64,000 nt of DNA from Isoetes taiwanensis. Taxonomy: Eukaryota; Streptophyta; Lycopodiopsida; Isoetales; Isoetaceae. The stretch spans positions 2,598,738 through 2,662,737 of the forward strand of contig JAJEKV010000109.1 of the NCBI GenBank assembly GCA_021234155.1, read 5' to 3'. This document shows, one piece after another, positions 36,959 to 48,422 of this stretch. The translations under genes were made by a program, and so were the position numbers. The notes beneath the pieces were generated by a model. The model worked only from the letters and a program-made list of their open reading frames with translations, ran no database searches and had not been told where the DNA came from. Within the stretch, counting starts at the first letter, position 1, and each line of letters opens with the position of its first letter.

Positions 36959-39420
36959 TAAGGATGCCATATAAACATGGGTACTACTAAGGACTGACTT
37001 GGCCACTGTAATACGACCTGCAAGAGACAACTCAGCAGTGGACCACCAGAACAAGTGCTTCTCCAAACCCCTAATGATCTCCTCCCATGCAGCTCCCATA
37101 GTAACATGGATGCCAACTGGAATCCCCAACAACTTGATGGCCTGTCCATGCGCAAGTAATTTCCATGGATAATCGTGAACACATGCCGGAGCCGGATTAT
37201 CCAATGTCCACAGAGCTGTACACTTCTGCCACCCCACAAGAACACCAGAAGCCAATGAAAAAGTGTCTAAAAGCATTTTGGCAGCAGCAAGATTCTCATC
37301 ATTAGCGACTAGGAAGAGGAACGTGTCGTCTGCATATTGATTGCAAACCTCTTGTGTGCCGTCCTCCATTGCAAGACCATGGAGAAGTCCCTCTGTCGTT
37401 GCAATGGTGAATAACTGTGACAAAGCCTCTGCAATAATTGTGAATAGCAATGGTGCTAAAGGGCATCCCTGGCGAATACCACGACCGAGTGAAAAGGCAT
37501 GTGACGGCTCACCATGGAACAGGACAGTCGCCCGAGCAGAGATATGCAGCTTCATAATATCTGATGTGAATTGTTCCCCAAATCCCAGTCTTAGCATACA
37601 ACGACGCATGAATTCCCAGCTGACACTGTCATAAGCTTTTGCAAAATCAAGCTTAAGGTATACAACTGGAAGGTTTTGCCTACGTGCCCAATACATTCCC
37701 TCGTAAGCAGCAGTATTCAAAATGCACCGTTTTGGAAGAAAACCTGACTGGGTTATTGAGATGGACTCTGCCAAGATGTCCTTTACCCGCTCTGCAAAAG
37801 CCTTGGCGAAGATCTTATATACGGATGACAATAAGGTGGTGGGCCGCCAATCTGAAATAGTCTGAGGATCCTTGACTTTGGGGATGAGTGAGATGGCACC
37901 TGTGTTTAGAATTCTATCCAAAGCAGTGGACCGCCGAAAGTCACAGAAAGCATCATACACATCTGGCTCCAGCCATTCCCAATACTCCTGGAAGAACTCA
38001 ATTGGCAAACCATCCAAACCTGGGCATTTGCCTCTTTTCAGTTCAAAGACTGCCGATTTTAAATCGCCAGCTGTCATAGCCGCCTCTATTGACTTGCGCT
38101 GCTCACCAGAGATGATGGGGGAAATCCTAGATAAAACAGCATCTTGCATTTCTGATTGAAAGGGAAGATGTTTCTCAGCGAAAAACATCTGGAAGTGGTT
38201 ATGCAGATGCTGCCTAAGTTCAGTCGGCTCTGTTAGCATCGAACCATTAGGCAAAAGCAATGAGGACATGGTTGATATCATGCGATGCCTCTTAGCTGCA
38301 CGAAAAAAGAAGCCCGTACAACGGTCTCCATCACGAAACCACTGCAGACCTGCCTTCATCTTTGCTTACTGAATTTGCTCCTCCTCCAATGCTTGGATCT
38401 GTGCTAAAATACCACGATCATGAACACCTGGAAGACGTCCCTGTCGAGAATGGAGCAGGTCCTGATACAAAGTGTCCAGTAAAGCACGACCTGTTGCTGC
38501 AGACTCTCGACCCCACTCTTTGGCAAAACCCTTGACCGCCATGAATTGCATCCACTATGCGGTCATACCTCGGCGTCGATTGAAGGCGTTGTCCAAGTAT
38601 TCGGCAACCTTCTTGAAAGTCAAGATCCTTTAAGAACTTCACGTTCAAGCGAAAACACGTCCTTCCGTCGCCGCCATTGCTGCGGGGGGCTCGTCACGAA
38701 ATGAATTGCGGATGGTGGTGCGGCGAAGTTATCTCTCGAGACAATCGAAAGAGACCTGGAAGTATCGCAACTGTATTTGCATTCCAATAAGCTCTATCCA
38801 ACCGAGAGCTTGCGCGACCCCCACCAACTTGACCATTGCACCAAGTGAAGGCACCTTCACCATCAATCTCCGAGAGGTTGCAGTCATGGAGTAGACGAAG
38901 CCCGCGGGGCGTTCAAAACCAGACACCTGCTTGTAGAGGTCGCCCCAACCCGTCGGACTCCACTTCCACCATATTGAGATCCCCAACAAGAAGCCATGAA
39001 ATGTGGCAGCCCAAGCTGAGTATCTTCCCTCGCAAAGAGGCCCACAGTGAAGCTCTCTGATGAGGTCTATTGTGGGCATAAACATTAATTAGACCATATT
39101 TAACCCCTTGCTCCTGCCATACAATTAGGGCCCAACGACCAAAGCGATCAGCCTGAGTAAAGATGACGGCAAGGAAGGAAGCCATGCTATCACGACCCCG
39201 CAGGGCGTAATAATTTCTTCGCGATAAGGACATTAAACCTGCGACCAATCATGTCTACAATCTTTGATACGTCTCCCTTACGACACTTATGCTCTTGAAG
39301 ACATACAAACTGAGCATCCAATCTAGATAAGTAAAAAGAAATACGACTCGCTTTGAGGGGGGGAGGAGGCTACCCCGAACATTCCATGAGACTAACCGCA
39401 TTGATCTTGTGATGGGGCCA
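36959..39420 (-). pseudogene. LINE-A ORF2: endonuclease and reverse transcriptase (plant L1)
   Basis: The longest intact piece (38359 down to 36959) is a reverse transcriptase. In its 473-residue frame the motifs are CPGLDGLPIEFF (112-123), LDFAKAYD (237-244, catalytic Asp), GIRQGCPLAPLLF (294-306) and YADD (342-345, catalytic Asp pair). The frame ends at the insertion site; its last seven residues come from the inserted element. Upstream (about 39400-38700) is a frame-broken apurinic-like endonuclease with SWNVRG near 39390, CLQEH near 39295 and LLVGDLNMV near 38980, so the copy cannot make ORF2 protein. It would have reverse-transcribed LINE RNA at nicked target DNA. Family assignment is firm. 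Confidence 0.9.
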
Positions 39421-39439
39421 ATTCAGATGAGACCACCGG

Positions 39440-41477
39440 GTGTCTCAAGGGAACTTGAGGATGTTTCACGGCACCGGCATGGCAGCAACCTCATCAACCA
39501 AATCAGCCCAATGAAGTGGATCAAAGCGACCACCATGGGATGCAATGGGGGGGCGGTGGCTTTGAAGCGAGGGAATTGAGGGTGGGACGCAGAGGAATTA
39601 GATCCCTTAGCGTGAACTTTCGTGGTTTTAAGAGCGGTGGATGTTTAGGTGGTGGGTGGATGCCACGCCGATCAATGTCCATATAACGCCCATGAGCCTC
39701 TTCAATTTGCTCTTGCGATTTTCGGATTTCAGCCAGCGATCTCAACATTTGGTGATCCGAGACGGGAGGTGGAGGAGCCGCAACCGGAAGAGCGGGGGGG
39801 CAATCACGAGCATGTGGACTTGTGAGATATCCACCGAGGTGGGAGCTGATCTAGGAGCATGGAGTGCTTGGGAGGAGCAGATGGAGAATCTGTTGGTGAA
39901 CCCTACGATATTGAGCAAAGAGAGGGGCTTCCGGGAAACATGAGAGCTCGGGACCATTCAACAAGGACTTTTAAATGGAAAGAACATGGGCCCGCTTTGG
40001 ACAACAATTGTTTGAGGCAAAATCACGATGAATGGGCCTTGCCACGCAAACCTTGGCGATGCGTTGGTTATGGAGTGTTGCAAATGGAGTCCAATCTCAT
40101 TAGCAATGGCGAAATGAACTTGGAATCCTCAGAACTCGAGGAAAATCTTCGATAGCAAAACCGTAAGGGGCACGTAAGGCATCCGGCTTAGCTGGAAAGG
40201 ATCCAGGAACATACTGTTGATAGAGCAAGAAGTGTTTCCAGAGAGGATCAACACCTCGTTCTATGAGTTGAGCAGCCGGTTCTGGAGATTTAAACATCAA
40301 AAGAAAGCAACGTTGATCTTTTGCCACAAGCTTGATAGATTGATAAGCAGGGAGCCCTAGCTTGTGAAGGTGCCTGCACGACCAAGATCCCACGCCGGAT
40401 CCGTGAAAGGGCCGCTGAAGTGGCAGACCACGGAACACGCAACCAACCAATCGCTCCACATGTCGCCGATGATCCTCATGGCTAATCTGCACCACTGGAG
40501 CCCCAAAATGCTCAAAAGTTGCCCTGCACTCCTGAACCTCATAAAAAATTTCGTCTGATGGGAGCTGGACGTCCATAGAATCTTGCTTGGCTTGCAATTG
40601 CTGGAGATAGGACACAACTTCCTTCCTGTTATTATCCACCATGGTGGCAATGGCCTCTGAGACACGAGCCGAGGTGGCGGGAGCCGCCAGGCCCTTGCAA
40701 AGCCACTCAAAAACCGGACACCAGAACTCGAAAGCAATCAGACGATGATCTCCAAGGTGTGGTCGATGCGGTGGGGGATGGAAGAGGATGTCGCCCCGTG
40801 TCTGCCATGGGGAAGAGGGGGAAACTCCTCCCCCCCGAGGAACCTCCAGCGTGTGTTGGACGTACACCAGTTTGTGGAGGTTGCACCACCACCCGAGCAC
40901 TACCTGTAGAAGTAGTCCGCACCAAGGAACTTCCAACCTGTGTTGGAGGTGCCGCCCGTGCAACACTATTAGGTGCAGCCTGTCCAGAGGAGCACTCTAC
41001 AGGCACATGAGGTGTGAACTGATATGAGGGACTTCCAACCTGTGTCGGAGGAGCTAGTAGCCCAGCAGCAACTTCGGCAGATAAAGAGGGTCTTGCCTGA
41101 ACCCCAGAACCTCCAACGAGTGTTGGAGGCGCTAATTGGCCAGAGCGCACCACCTGGTCCGAGGAACCTCCAACGTGCGTTGGAGGTGTGACACTCTCGG
41201 AAGAGTTTTCCAATGGCACAACACGGCTTCCAGTCTCACCAGATGTGTGGGCAGCAGCGCAAACTGTAGTTGCTGCAACTACAGTCGGGATGGAAACTGG
41301 AGCAAGTAACTGAGACGAGGAAGAAGATGGAGCTTCTGTCTCAATTGAGGCGGCCACACTCATGCCATTAGAAGACATATGGGGCAACACTAAAGGATTG
41401 AGATGCACCGAAGAGACTAAACTCTCAGGAGCCGAAAGAGCACCCTCACGAGCCATCTTGTGTGCAATATTCTCCAT
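39440..41477 (-). pseudogene. LINE-A ORF1 (RNA-binding protein of plant L1)
   Basis: Two overlapping long frames (41477-40707 and 40966-40100) and shorter ones down to 39521 together form a broken ORF1. The N-terminal part is Ser/Pro/Val-rich with repeated PPTxVGGS blocks encoded by small DNA hairpins. The middle has ATFEHFGAP, CFLLMFKSPEPAAQLIERG and GFAIEDFPRVLRIPS, resembling the DUF4283-type RNA-binding domain of plant L1 ORF1 proteins (resemblance judged by eye). The C-terminal part is Pro/Lys-rich. Its position upstream of the endonuclease/RT on the same strand supports the call. The ATG at 41477 may be the natural start; it lies 9 bp from LINE-B RT sequence. Confidence 0.65.
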
Positions 41478-41485
41478 GCGTGACT

Positions 41486-41870
41486 ACATATCTTTTCGCC
41501 TAACCATATCAAATGCTTGGGTTAGGTCTATGAACAAGGCAAATAATGGCTCTTTCATTTTCTTTACTGCATCTATAGCTGCCCTAAACGTGATCAGGTG
41601 GTCCTCCGTGGATTTTTTAGGTCAAAATCCAGCTTGTCCTCTTGCTCTGACTCCATTTGCTTTCGCCCATATGCTGATGTTTTGTTCAACTATCATAGCG
41701 AAGAGTTTTGAGAAGAGGCTACCTATCATTATCATCCTATAGTTTTACAGATCTTTTTCATCACCTGGTTTATGGATTGGTACTACTCTGTTTCCTAGTC
41801 ATGATGATGGAAATTCGTCAACCAAAGCTGCATTTAGCATTTTGATGATAATTTTGATCATACTATCCTA
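41486..41870 (-). pseudogene. LINE-B: reverse transcriptase fragment (CR1/RTE-like)
   Basis: Read on the minus strand: VVPIHKPGDEKDL, NYRMIMIGSLFSKLFAMIVE, RARGQAGF, KKSTEDHLITFRAAIDA and LFALFIDLTQAFDMV. These are the N-terminal RT motifs of non-L1 LINEs (the K.GD..D..NYR.I and QAGFR...T.DH blocks, and the catalytic Asp of the F-[IV]-D block). At least two in-frame stops are present. It ends abruptly at 41486, next to LINE-A ORF1. It may be the 5' part of the same element as 27960-28702, but some 250 residues of RT between the two parts are missing. Confidence 0.75.
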
Positions 41871-42271
41871 TGGCCATTTAAAGCATTTCAGATATTAATC
41901 CCAAGTCATCTGAAGCTTTCCCTGTTCACTCCTTCCATCCAAATAGGATCGCCTGATGAACCACACATGTATGCTTGCCGGCCAGCTGTGCGAACATTAA
42001 AATCTTCCATTAAAATAGCCCCCCCGACTATCTCCAAAATAGCATGTTCTACACTATGGAATGGATCGTCTCTATCCATTTCTTCTGCCATGCTGGAGAC
42101 TCTCTAGGTGGGAAGTAGCACCTGGGATTTCAAGACAGATAAAATGCTTTGATATATGGGTACCTGTTTTATGAGATATTTGAGTCCACTCCTTATGTAG
42201 CATGGAATCCCTCCAAAGCCCCTAAGTCTCCATCCCTTGCTATTCCATACAGAAGTAATTAATTGAAATCC
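41871..42271. other. Probable further LINE-B sequence, unassigned
   Basis: No domain could be read with confidence in this stretch. Confidence 0.25.
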
Positions 42272-42332
42272 TAATATCTCAGGCAGTCCCTTCTCCTCGT
42301 GGATGTTAAAAAATCTATTCTATTCTATTCCT
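42272..42332 (+). repeat. Retroelement 3' end with (CTATT)n tail
   Basis: Reads 'cctcgtggatgttaaaaaat' followed by CTATT units, as at 22719-22799. Confidence 0.5.
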
Positions 42333-42812
42333 CGTGCTCATGTGTTTCCAAAAAAAAACCATATCCACTAACACGAGAACATCTTCCATAGCCCAAATCG
42401 GGACTGCGCAGGATGGAAGAGATAGAGAGGGAGGGAGGGAGGGAGGGAGGATGGATGGAAAATGGCAGCAACACAAGAGCACATGAGACTAAACAAAGAA
42501 CCGATGAACCGACAAATTCAATAAATACTACCACAGCAAAATACTATGAACCTAAAGCCCAAAATATCAATATCTCAACAACAAACAATGGGTTCATCTT
42601 AGACAAAAGAAGCAAAGGGAAATACTAAACAACCCATCGAGCAGAAGAAAAGCAAATAGAGCAGCGAAATGAAATGACGACAAAAGTGATGCAAGAATGA
42701 GATATTAAGGCAAAAAGGACAGAGGAGGAACAAGAAAGCCAAAATGGACAATGGACGAATGAAACAAAATTTAGCTATTAACCAAATAGAACAGACCACA
42801 AGCAAACAAATG

Positions 42813-42846
<34 letters not shown>

Positions 42847-43442
42847 AACTCTAAAGCCAATAGAACAATTCGTAATTTTGGTAAGGGAATGAATCGAGAC
42901 ACCTGGATAAAACCCATATAGGGACCAATGGTGCAAAAAATAATTGAGAGATTATAGGATAAGTGACATGGAAATAAAAAGAAACAGAGGGCATGGAGTC
43001 AAAAAGAAAACAAATCGGGTAACATAAATAATGTAACGAAGTAGGTAGGACAAAGAGACGACACCAAGTGAAGTAAGGGAACGACTGGAGCGATGACACA
43101 ACGGATAACTTTTCAGAGCAAAATGGACTAAAAGAACAAAGAATAACATAACAACTGCAGTAACATAGCCAACAAATCCAAGAAAACTATAATATCATAA
43201 GCATGTCAAGATACTAGAAAAGGGTAAGGGGCCAAAATATAAAATGCAACTGGAGCAGACAGAATGAAGCTAGAAAGATAAAATGCAATTGGAGCAGATA
43301 AGACCATGACAAAAGTCACTAGAAAAACGGAATACAAATTTGAATAAAGGCACAACTACGAAGTAAAGGCATTGATGAGAGAATGCGTATGTAAGGGCAC
43401 ATTCACGTTTCGTAGCTGTTTCATGCTTGCTCTTAAGCCATC
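42333..43442. repeat. Purine-rich repeat-derived sequence
   Basis: A/G-rich on the plus strand, with a (GGGA)n stretch (42427-42450) and a 32-A run (42813-42844). Composition and a preceding GGGA microsatellite recall the end of the copy 3 long unit (25012-26430), but neither the TTC start nor the terminal hairpin is present. Minus-strand Phe/Ser/Leu-rich frames are not genes. Confidence 0.4.
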
Positions 43443-44100
43443 GCCATTGCCATCGCCCGTCGAGCTCGAGCTTTGCCGAAATTTCTACTTCATTTTTATT
43501 TTTTGAGTTAACTTTCTGTTAAATCTGTTAACATAACTGTAAACTGGTGTGAAGATTGTGCGGGTTAGGGATTGTAGGTTAAAAAAATTAACGGAATACT
43601 AATTATTTAGGTTAATGGAATACTAGCTTAACTTGTGGTGTGAATCTTAAAACCATTAAGAACTTAACGCAATCATAATTTAACAGCGCGTGCAAAGGTA
43701 CCCTAAGAGAATTACATGGCACGAATAGAGAACCCATTTCAAGGGTGTTCGAAGTCAAGACGCTTATTATTATCCTTGATAACATGTTCATGTTACTATT
43801 TAGGATTACCTAACGGTGGCATAAAACACCTCCATTTTGGGTTGCCCCTAGGGGGGCAATCCCTTGCTTGTGTGGGTTTTCGGCATATTCTTGATATATG
43901 CCAATATATTCCTAGAATATGCGAAAAACTGCTACAAACTTGTTTCTTTTTATTGACTTCGAATATAGATTTTATGCCATTATATTTCTACAAGTACAAA
44001 ATTTGTAGAAGCATTTCTGCGGGATAATAGAAGTTAGACGATGCAGTTGATCAAATTAACCAGTTTTAGAAGCCAGTTCTGGAAAACCCAGCCTGATCTT
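43443..44100. repeat. Segmental duplication, copy 1 (uninserted form)
   Basis: 43443-43810 matches 46633-46998. 43817-44100 matches 47811-47950 plus 48199-48245, and 59205-59375. It stops at 'cagcctgatc', where the hAT fragment begins. Copy 1 lacks the two transposon insertions seen in copy 2, so it is the best guide to the original sequence, although it has a private ~120-bp difference around 43830-43940. Confidence 0.8.
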
Positions 44101-44103
44101 TCT

Positions 44104-44947
44104 ATATAGTAACAAGATCCTCTGCTTTCTTTCCCAAACTTACATCATATGATTTCAAAAAGTAAACCTTGCTAGCAGAATAAACAACAATACCTTGCAC
44201 ACAACGAGAGCGACCATCTGTCCATCCATCTCCAATAATAGTGGCTCCATACCTCTTCCAAATTTCCCGTGCATTTCGCAAAAGCTCTTCGCCAAGTCTC
44301 TCCTTCTCTTCCTTGAGGAATGCACCCGCAACCTACTTATGATTAGGCAATCTATATGCAGGTCCATATGCAATAGCTTTACTCAGTGCCTCTTGAAAGT
44401 ATGGACATTCAATAATACAGAATGGGATATGGCTAGTATAGAAAGCCCTACAAAAAGCAGCATCTACCTCTTTCTTCTTTGATCTATCAAGCATACCCAC
44501 CATATCTTGTTGCTTAAATTTCTTTGAAATATGAGAAGTAGAAATTGTAAGAGAACAACTACTAGCTGGTCTCTTAAAATAAGATTGCAAAGTATTACTT
44601 CCAGAAGCAGGAGAAGGATGCACATCAGAAACAGAAGTACCTATATTTGGAGTCCTTTCTCTAGAGGAAGATGTGCCAGTGCCACCCTCAAGAATAGGAG
44701 ATGAACCAAAAAGCTTGTTTGCTTTCCTAGCTTTTGCAACATCCATCTCAGTTGCCATTTTCTTATATTTGTCTCTTTCTTCATCAGGAATGCTTTTACA
44801 GGAGGCAGCATCCTTGTTTGACTCATCATGTGTCAAATGTGCTCTAACTCTGTCTGGACCACCTGTTTTTCGCTGCTTGCAAAATCTGCAAACCCAAGTC
44901 TTGTTGTCTATCTTGTCTACCTCATTCCACCAAATAGACAATTTCAT
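44104..44947 (-). pseudogene. hAT transposase, N-terminal part (BED finger + DUF659-like)
   Basis: An ATG at 44945-44947 begins MKLSIWWNEVDK. Next is a BED-type zinc finger (TWVCRFCKQRKTGG, then RVRAHLTHDES and a later Cys) that would bind the element's DNA ends. A Ser-rich linker follows, then FCRAFYTSHIPFCIIECPYF and, after one in-frame stop near 44336, ATIIGDGWTDGRSR and VYFLKSYD. The last two are the start of the DUF659/RNase H-like catalytic region of hAT transposases. The coding sequence stops at 44104, where the segmental duplication begins, so the catalytic Asp/Glu residues and the hATC dimerisation domain are absent. Non-functional. Confidence 0.85.
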
Positions 44948-46632
44948 GACTAATCTGTAAAAATGAGGACATACAAATACAAGTAAACATACAATTGCAG
45001 TAAACAATAGTGGAAAAAAAAACATGAAAAGTCTGATGTTATGTTAGAGCAAAGATTAGAAACATATGCAATATTCCACAAAGAGCAACGAGTTTTAGTC
45101 TAGCAATCTGGTATATCTAATGTTCAAGGGCAGATCCAAAGTGGTGTCATTCTGGAAATCCTTCAATTGTTATCACTGCAACTTGTGAATGGGTTGTACA
45201 AGGACATCTAGCTGCAGAACATGTAGAAACCTTAAGCAGGGAAAACTGTGCTTTGATGTCTGAGTTAGTTTGGGCCATTACTAGCAGTGGGCTACCCTTC
45301 GTCCAACAAAGAAAGTACATAAATGGATAAATGGCGGAGTCCTTTCATATACCACCAGAAACGATATTAAGCATAAGCTGCCTTGTGGTGGCCATGCTTC
45401 AGGTAATGAATAAGTGTTATGCTAAGCTCATAGATGTAGTCCAGAAGTGATCAGAAGGGCTATGCATAGGATACGCAAGGGATCATTATAAGACAGTCCA
45501 TTGATTTTCAAAGAGGGCCAGATTGTGTAACCAGAGCTCTCGCAGATGGATTATAGCAACTACTGGTAAGGATGATAACAACTTCAATCTGATCCTATCC
45601 AGATTCAAATTATGAACCCAATCAAATGCATGCAAAATGTAACAGTAATGTAATAACAAATTCAAGGTTACACTCTGGAATTGAAGGTTGCAGTTGCTCC
45701 CTGATGTGGTGCCAAGAGTTCTTCGATTTCCAAGCTCTTCAAATTCAAATTCGATACCAAGAGCTCTTCAAAGGAGGTCAAATTTGATGTAGCAGATAGC
45801 ACAGAGGTATCAACAGGGCTGCATCAGATTGGTAAGACATTTTGGGCACTAGAAATTTCTAGATTGGAAGGTATTAATAATTCTAGAGATACCCTAAGAG
45901 GAGATAACATAGAAGCAACAAATCAGGATGCAATATATAAAACTGTTAAATGGAAATCGAATTACCTTGCTTACCATGGCACACGATTGATTGACTGATG
46001 GTTTGTTCAAGGGCAGATGGTATGATTTGGATATCTGTTATAATCAGCTTTCCAAGCAATTTAATATAATTTATACATATTTTCGTTTGAATTGCTTGCT
46101 TGTACTTGGATCCAGCATACGAACGATCGTTTTTAAAAACTCAGGACCCATAAACAGAAAAATCCATAAACTCAGCATCCGGATCCATAAACAGCCCGCC
46201 TCTATATTTTCAGGCTAATAATTTAGACAAGCTCGGTGCATCACAGACCTGCATTCCATAGCCATAAGCCACTTAGCATGATTGAAAAAAACAGCGGGGT
46301 TCTTCAAATTCAAAGGATTACCGCTTTGTTACAGCTTGCAGAAATTGCAAAATCGAAGGCGTCTCTTGGTCTGCAGTGCTTTTGGACGTTTGGGGTTTGG
46401 GCTGCCGGATGATTTCCCTCTTTTCTTTTTGTTCTAATTTGGTTTCTTTCTGACTTTCGATAGATCTTGGCACAGAACGTTATTCTGAACGCCAAATTTG
46501 GGGCAGAACGCCGTTCCAAACGGCCGTTCTTGGCAACACTTTTTTTTTCCCAATTTCGTCCGTTCAGCGTTCATCATCAGAACGCTTGGTCTCAAAAAAC
46601 GTTTTTGTTCCATAATTTTCATAGAACGGCCG
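44948..46632. other. Sequence upstream of the hAT fragment, unassigned
   Basis: No coding support. Around 46475-46632 short inverted blocks (GAACG / CGTTC) are crowded and a GAACGGCCGT block appears twice, which suggests a small DNA-transposon remnant; its ends could not be defined. Confidence 0.35.
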
Positions 46633-46998
46633 TCACCATTGCCATCGCCCATCGAGCTCGAGCTCTGCCAAAATTTCTAGCTCATTTTTATTTTTTAAGT
46701 TAACTTTCTCTTAAATCTGTTAACATAACATAAACTGGTGTGAAGATTGTTTGGGTTAGGGATTTTAGGTTAAAAAAAGTAATGGAATACTAATTATTTT
46801 GTTTTAATGGAATACCAATTTAACTTGTGGTGTGAATCTTAAAACTATTAAGAACTTAACGCAATCCTAACTTAACGGGGCGTGCGAAGCTACCCTAAGA
46901 GAATTAAATGGCACGACTAGAGCACCCATTTCAAGGGTGCCCAAAGTCGAGACGCTTATTTAATCCTTGATAACATGTTCATGTTACTATTTAGAATT

Positions 46999-47707
46999 AC
47001 GTAATAAACACTACCCTGGGATTACTGTAAAATTCTGTGTAAATTAAGACACAAAATTTTATGTCCACCAGTATTCTTTTCGCACCACTTTACATAATTT
47101 TCTTCCATTACATAATTTTCTTGAGTGCACGAAAATTTTGCACACATTTTGCACAAAAGCTCGATCTAAAACATGAAATGAGTCGAGCTGCACCAAAAAC
47201 TCGACTTGAAACACAAGAACAAACAAAATCTTAACCTAAAGAACAAAAATCCAAAAAAAAACTCCATGAATCGTTAGTAATCGCCAGAGCGGCTCACCAA
47301 ATGATCCAGGGCGCAAAATCCCCTCTGATGCCGGAGATCACCAACTTCGAAGTGCCAAAAACTCCATGAATCGACCAAAAACACGAGATGAGTTGAGCTG
47401 CACCAAAAACTCGACCTGAAACACAAGAACAAACAAAATCGTAACCGAAAGAACAAAAATTCAAAAAACAACTCCATGAATCGTTAGTAATCGCCAAAGC
47501 ACCTCACCTAATGATCTCCGCGGCGCAAAATCCCCTCTGGCGCCGGAGATTGCCAACTCCGAAGCTCCAAAAATGAAAACAGAGATATCGGAAAGGAACG
47601 GCGAAAGAATGCCACGTCAAAAATTTTCTTAAAAACTCTCGCCATGTCAGCCTGCCAGAAATTTTTCCGGTACGTAATCCCATAATCCCGGGTAGTGTTT
47701 ATTACGT
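46999..47707. mobile_element. 709-bp nonautonomous DNA transposon with 25-bp TIRs
   Basis: Left end 46999-47024 and right end 47683-47707 are inverted copies differing by a single indel (core ACGTAATAAACACTACCC). The middle carries two partial direct repeats ('gagctgcaccaaaaactcga' and 'gcgcaaaatcccctctg' blocks). No transposase. A relative with a good right end but no left end lies at 58560-59172. Copy 1 at 43800 lacks it, which supports insertion. The target duplication could not be read reliably, so the superfamily is left open. Confidence 0.75.
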
Positions 47708-47810
47708 TTGTTAATCCGTCGAAAAAATTTTCTCGGCGGAGCCGCCAGCCTCAGCTCCGCCGAGGCGGAATTCCTCCCGCTCGGGAATTATCCAATACCT
47801 AAAACTACTC
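47708..47810. other. Extra 103 bp with a 10-bp palindrome
   Basis: CTCGGCGGAG and CTCCGCCGAG (47733-47765) face each other around a 13-bp loop. The stretch is absent from the corresponding place in copies 1 and 3; it may be another small insertion. Confidence 0.5.
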
Positions 47811-47950
47811 GGTGGCATAAAACACCTCCATTTTTCTTTTTATTGACTTCGAATATAGATTTTATGCCATTATATTTCTACAAGTACAAATTTGTAGAAG
47901 CATTTCTACGGGATAATGGAAGTTAGACGATGCAGTTGATCAAATTAACC

Positions 47951-48198
47951 CGGGGATGTCACATAGTTTAAGGCGTATATACCATGTGAGTGAAAGGGGT
48001 GGGTTTTTTTTTACCCTAAAAAGTATGTATAAATACGGATAGGGGCTTGGCTAGGGGGTTTTCTGGGGGGGAATCCAGTGTAATATGTATACGGGAAGGG
48101 GCGTTTAGAAGGTTGGACAAGGCATATACGGAGGGTTTTTTGCTGACCCCATTAACGCACGTGGCGTATCACCTTTATAGTAGGTGAAACCCCCGGGC
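47951..48198. mobile_element. 248-bp MULE-type MITE with 9-bp target duplication
   Basis: AAATTAACC stands on both sides (47942-47950 and 48199-48207), a 9-bp duplication as made by Mutator-like elements. The empty site is seen once in copy 3 (near 59325). The ends are related inverted repeats (CGGGG-x3-TCAC-x-TA at left; CCCGGGGGTTTCACCTA when the right end is reversed). No coding capacity. Confidence 0.85.
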
Positions 48199-48422
48199 AA
48201 ATTAACCAGTTTTAAAAGCCAGTTCTGGAAATCCTAGCCTGATCATCAAATTTCTAGGATTCTGTGTCAAGTTTGTAGAGGAACTACATACAAAAATAAC
48301 ATAACCTTCAAGCCAATTTATTAGATGAAATTACATGGAATAGACACAGATATATGTACAAGAGAGCACTTCCAGTAACAGCATAATGAAATGAAGTTCC
48401 AAACTGCTCTTTACAATGAAAT

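Noticed and set aside
39641-40155. Plus-strand frames opposite the LINE
   Set aside because: They are antisense shadows of LINE-A ORF1 and carry no domain.
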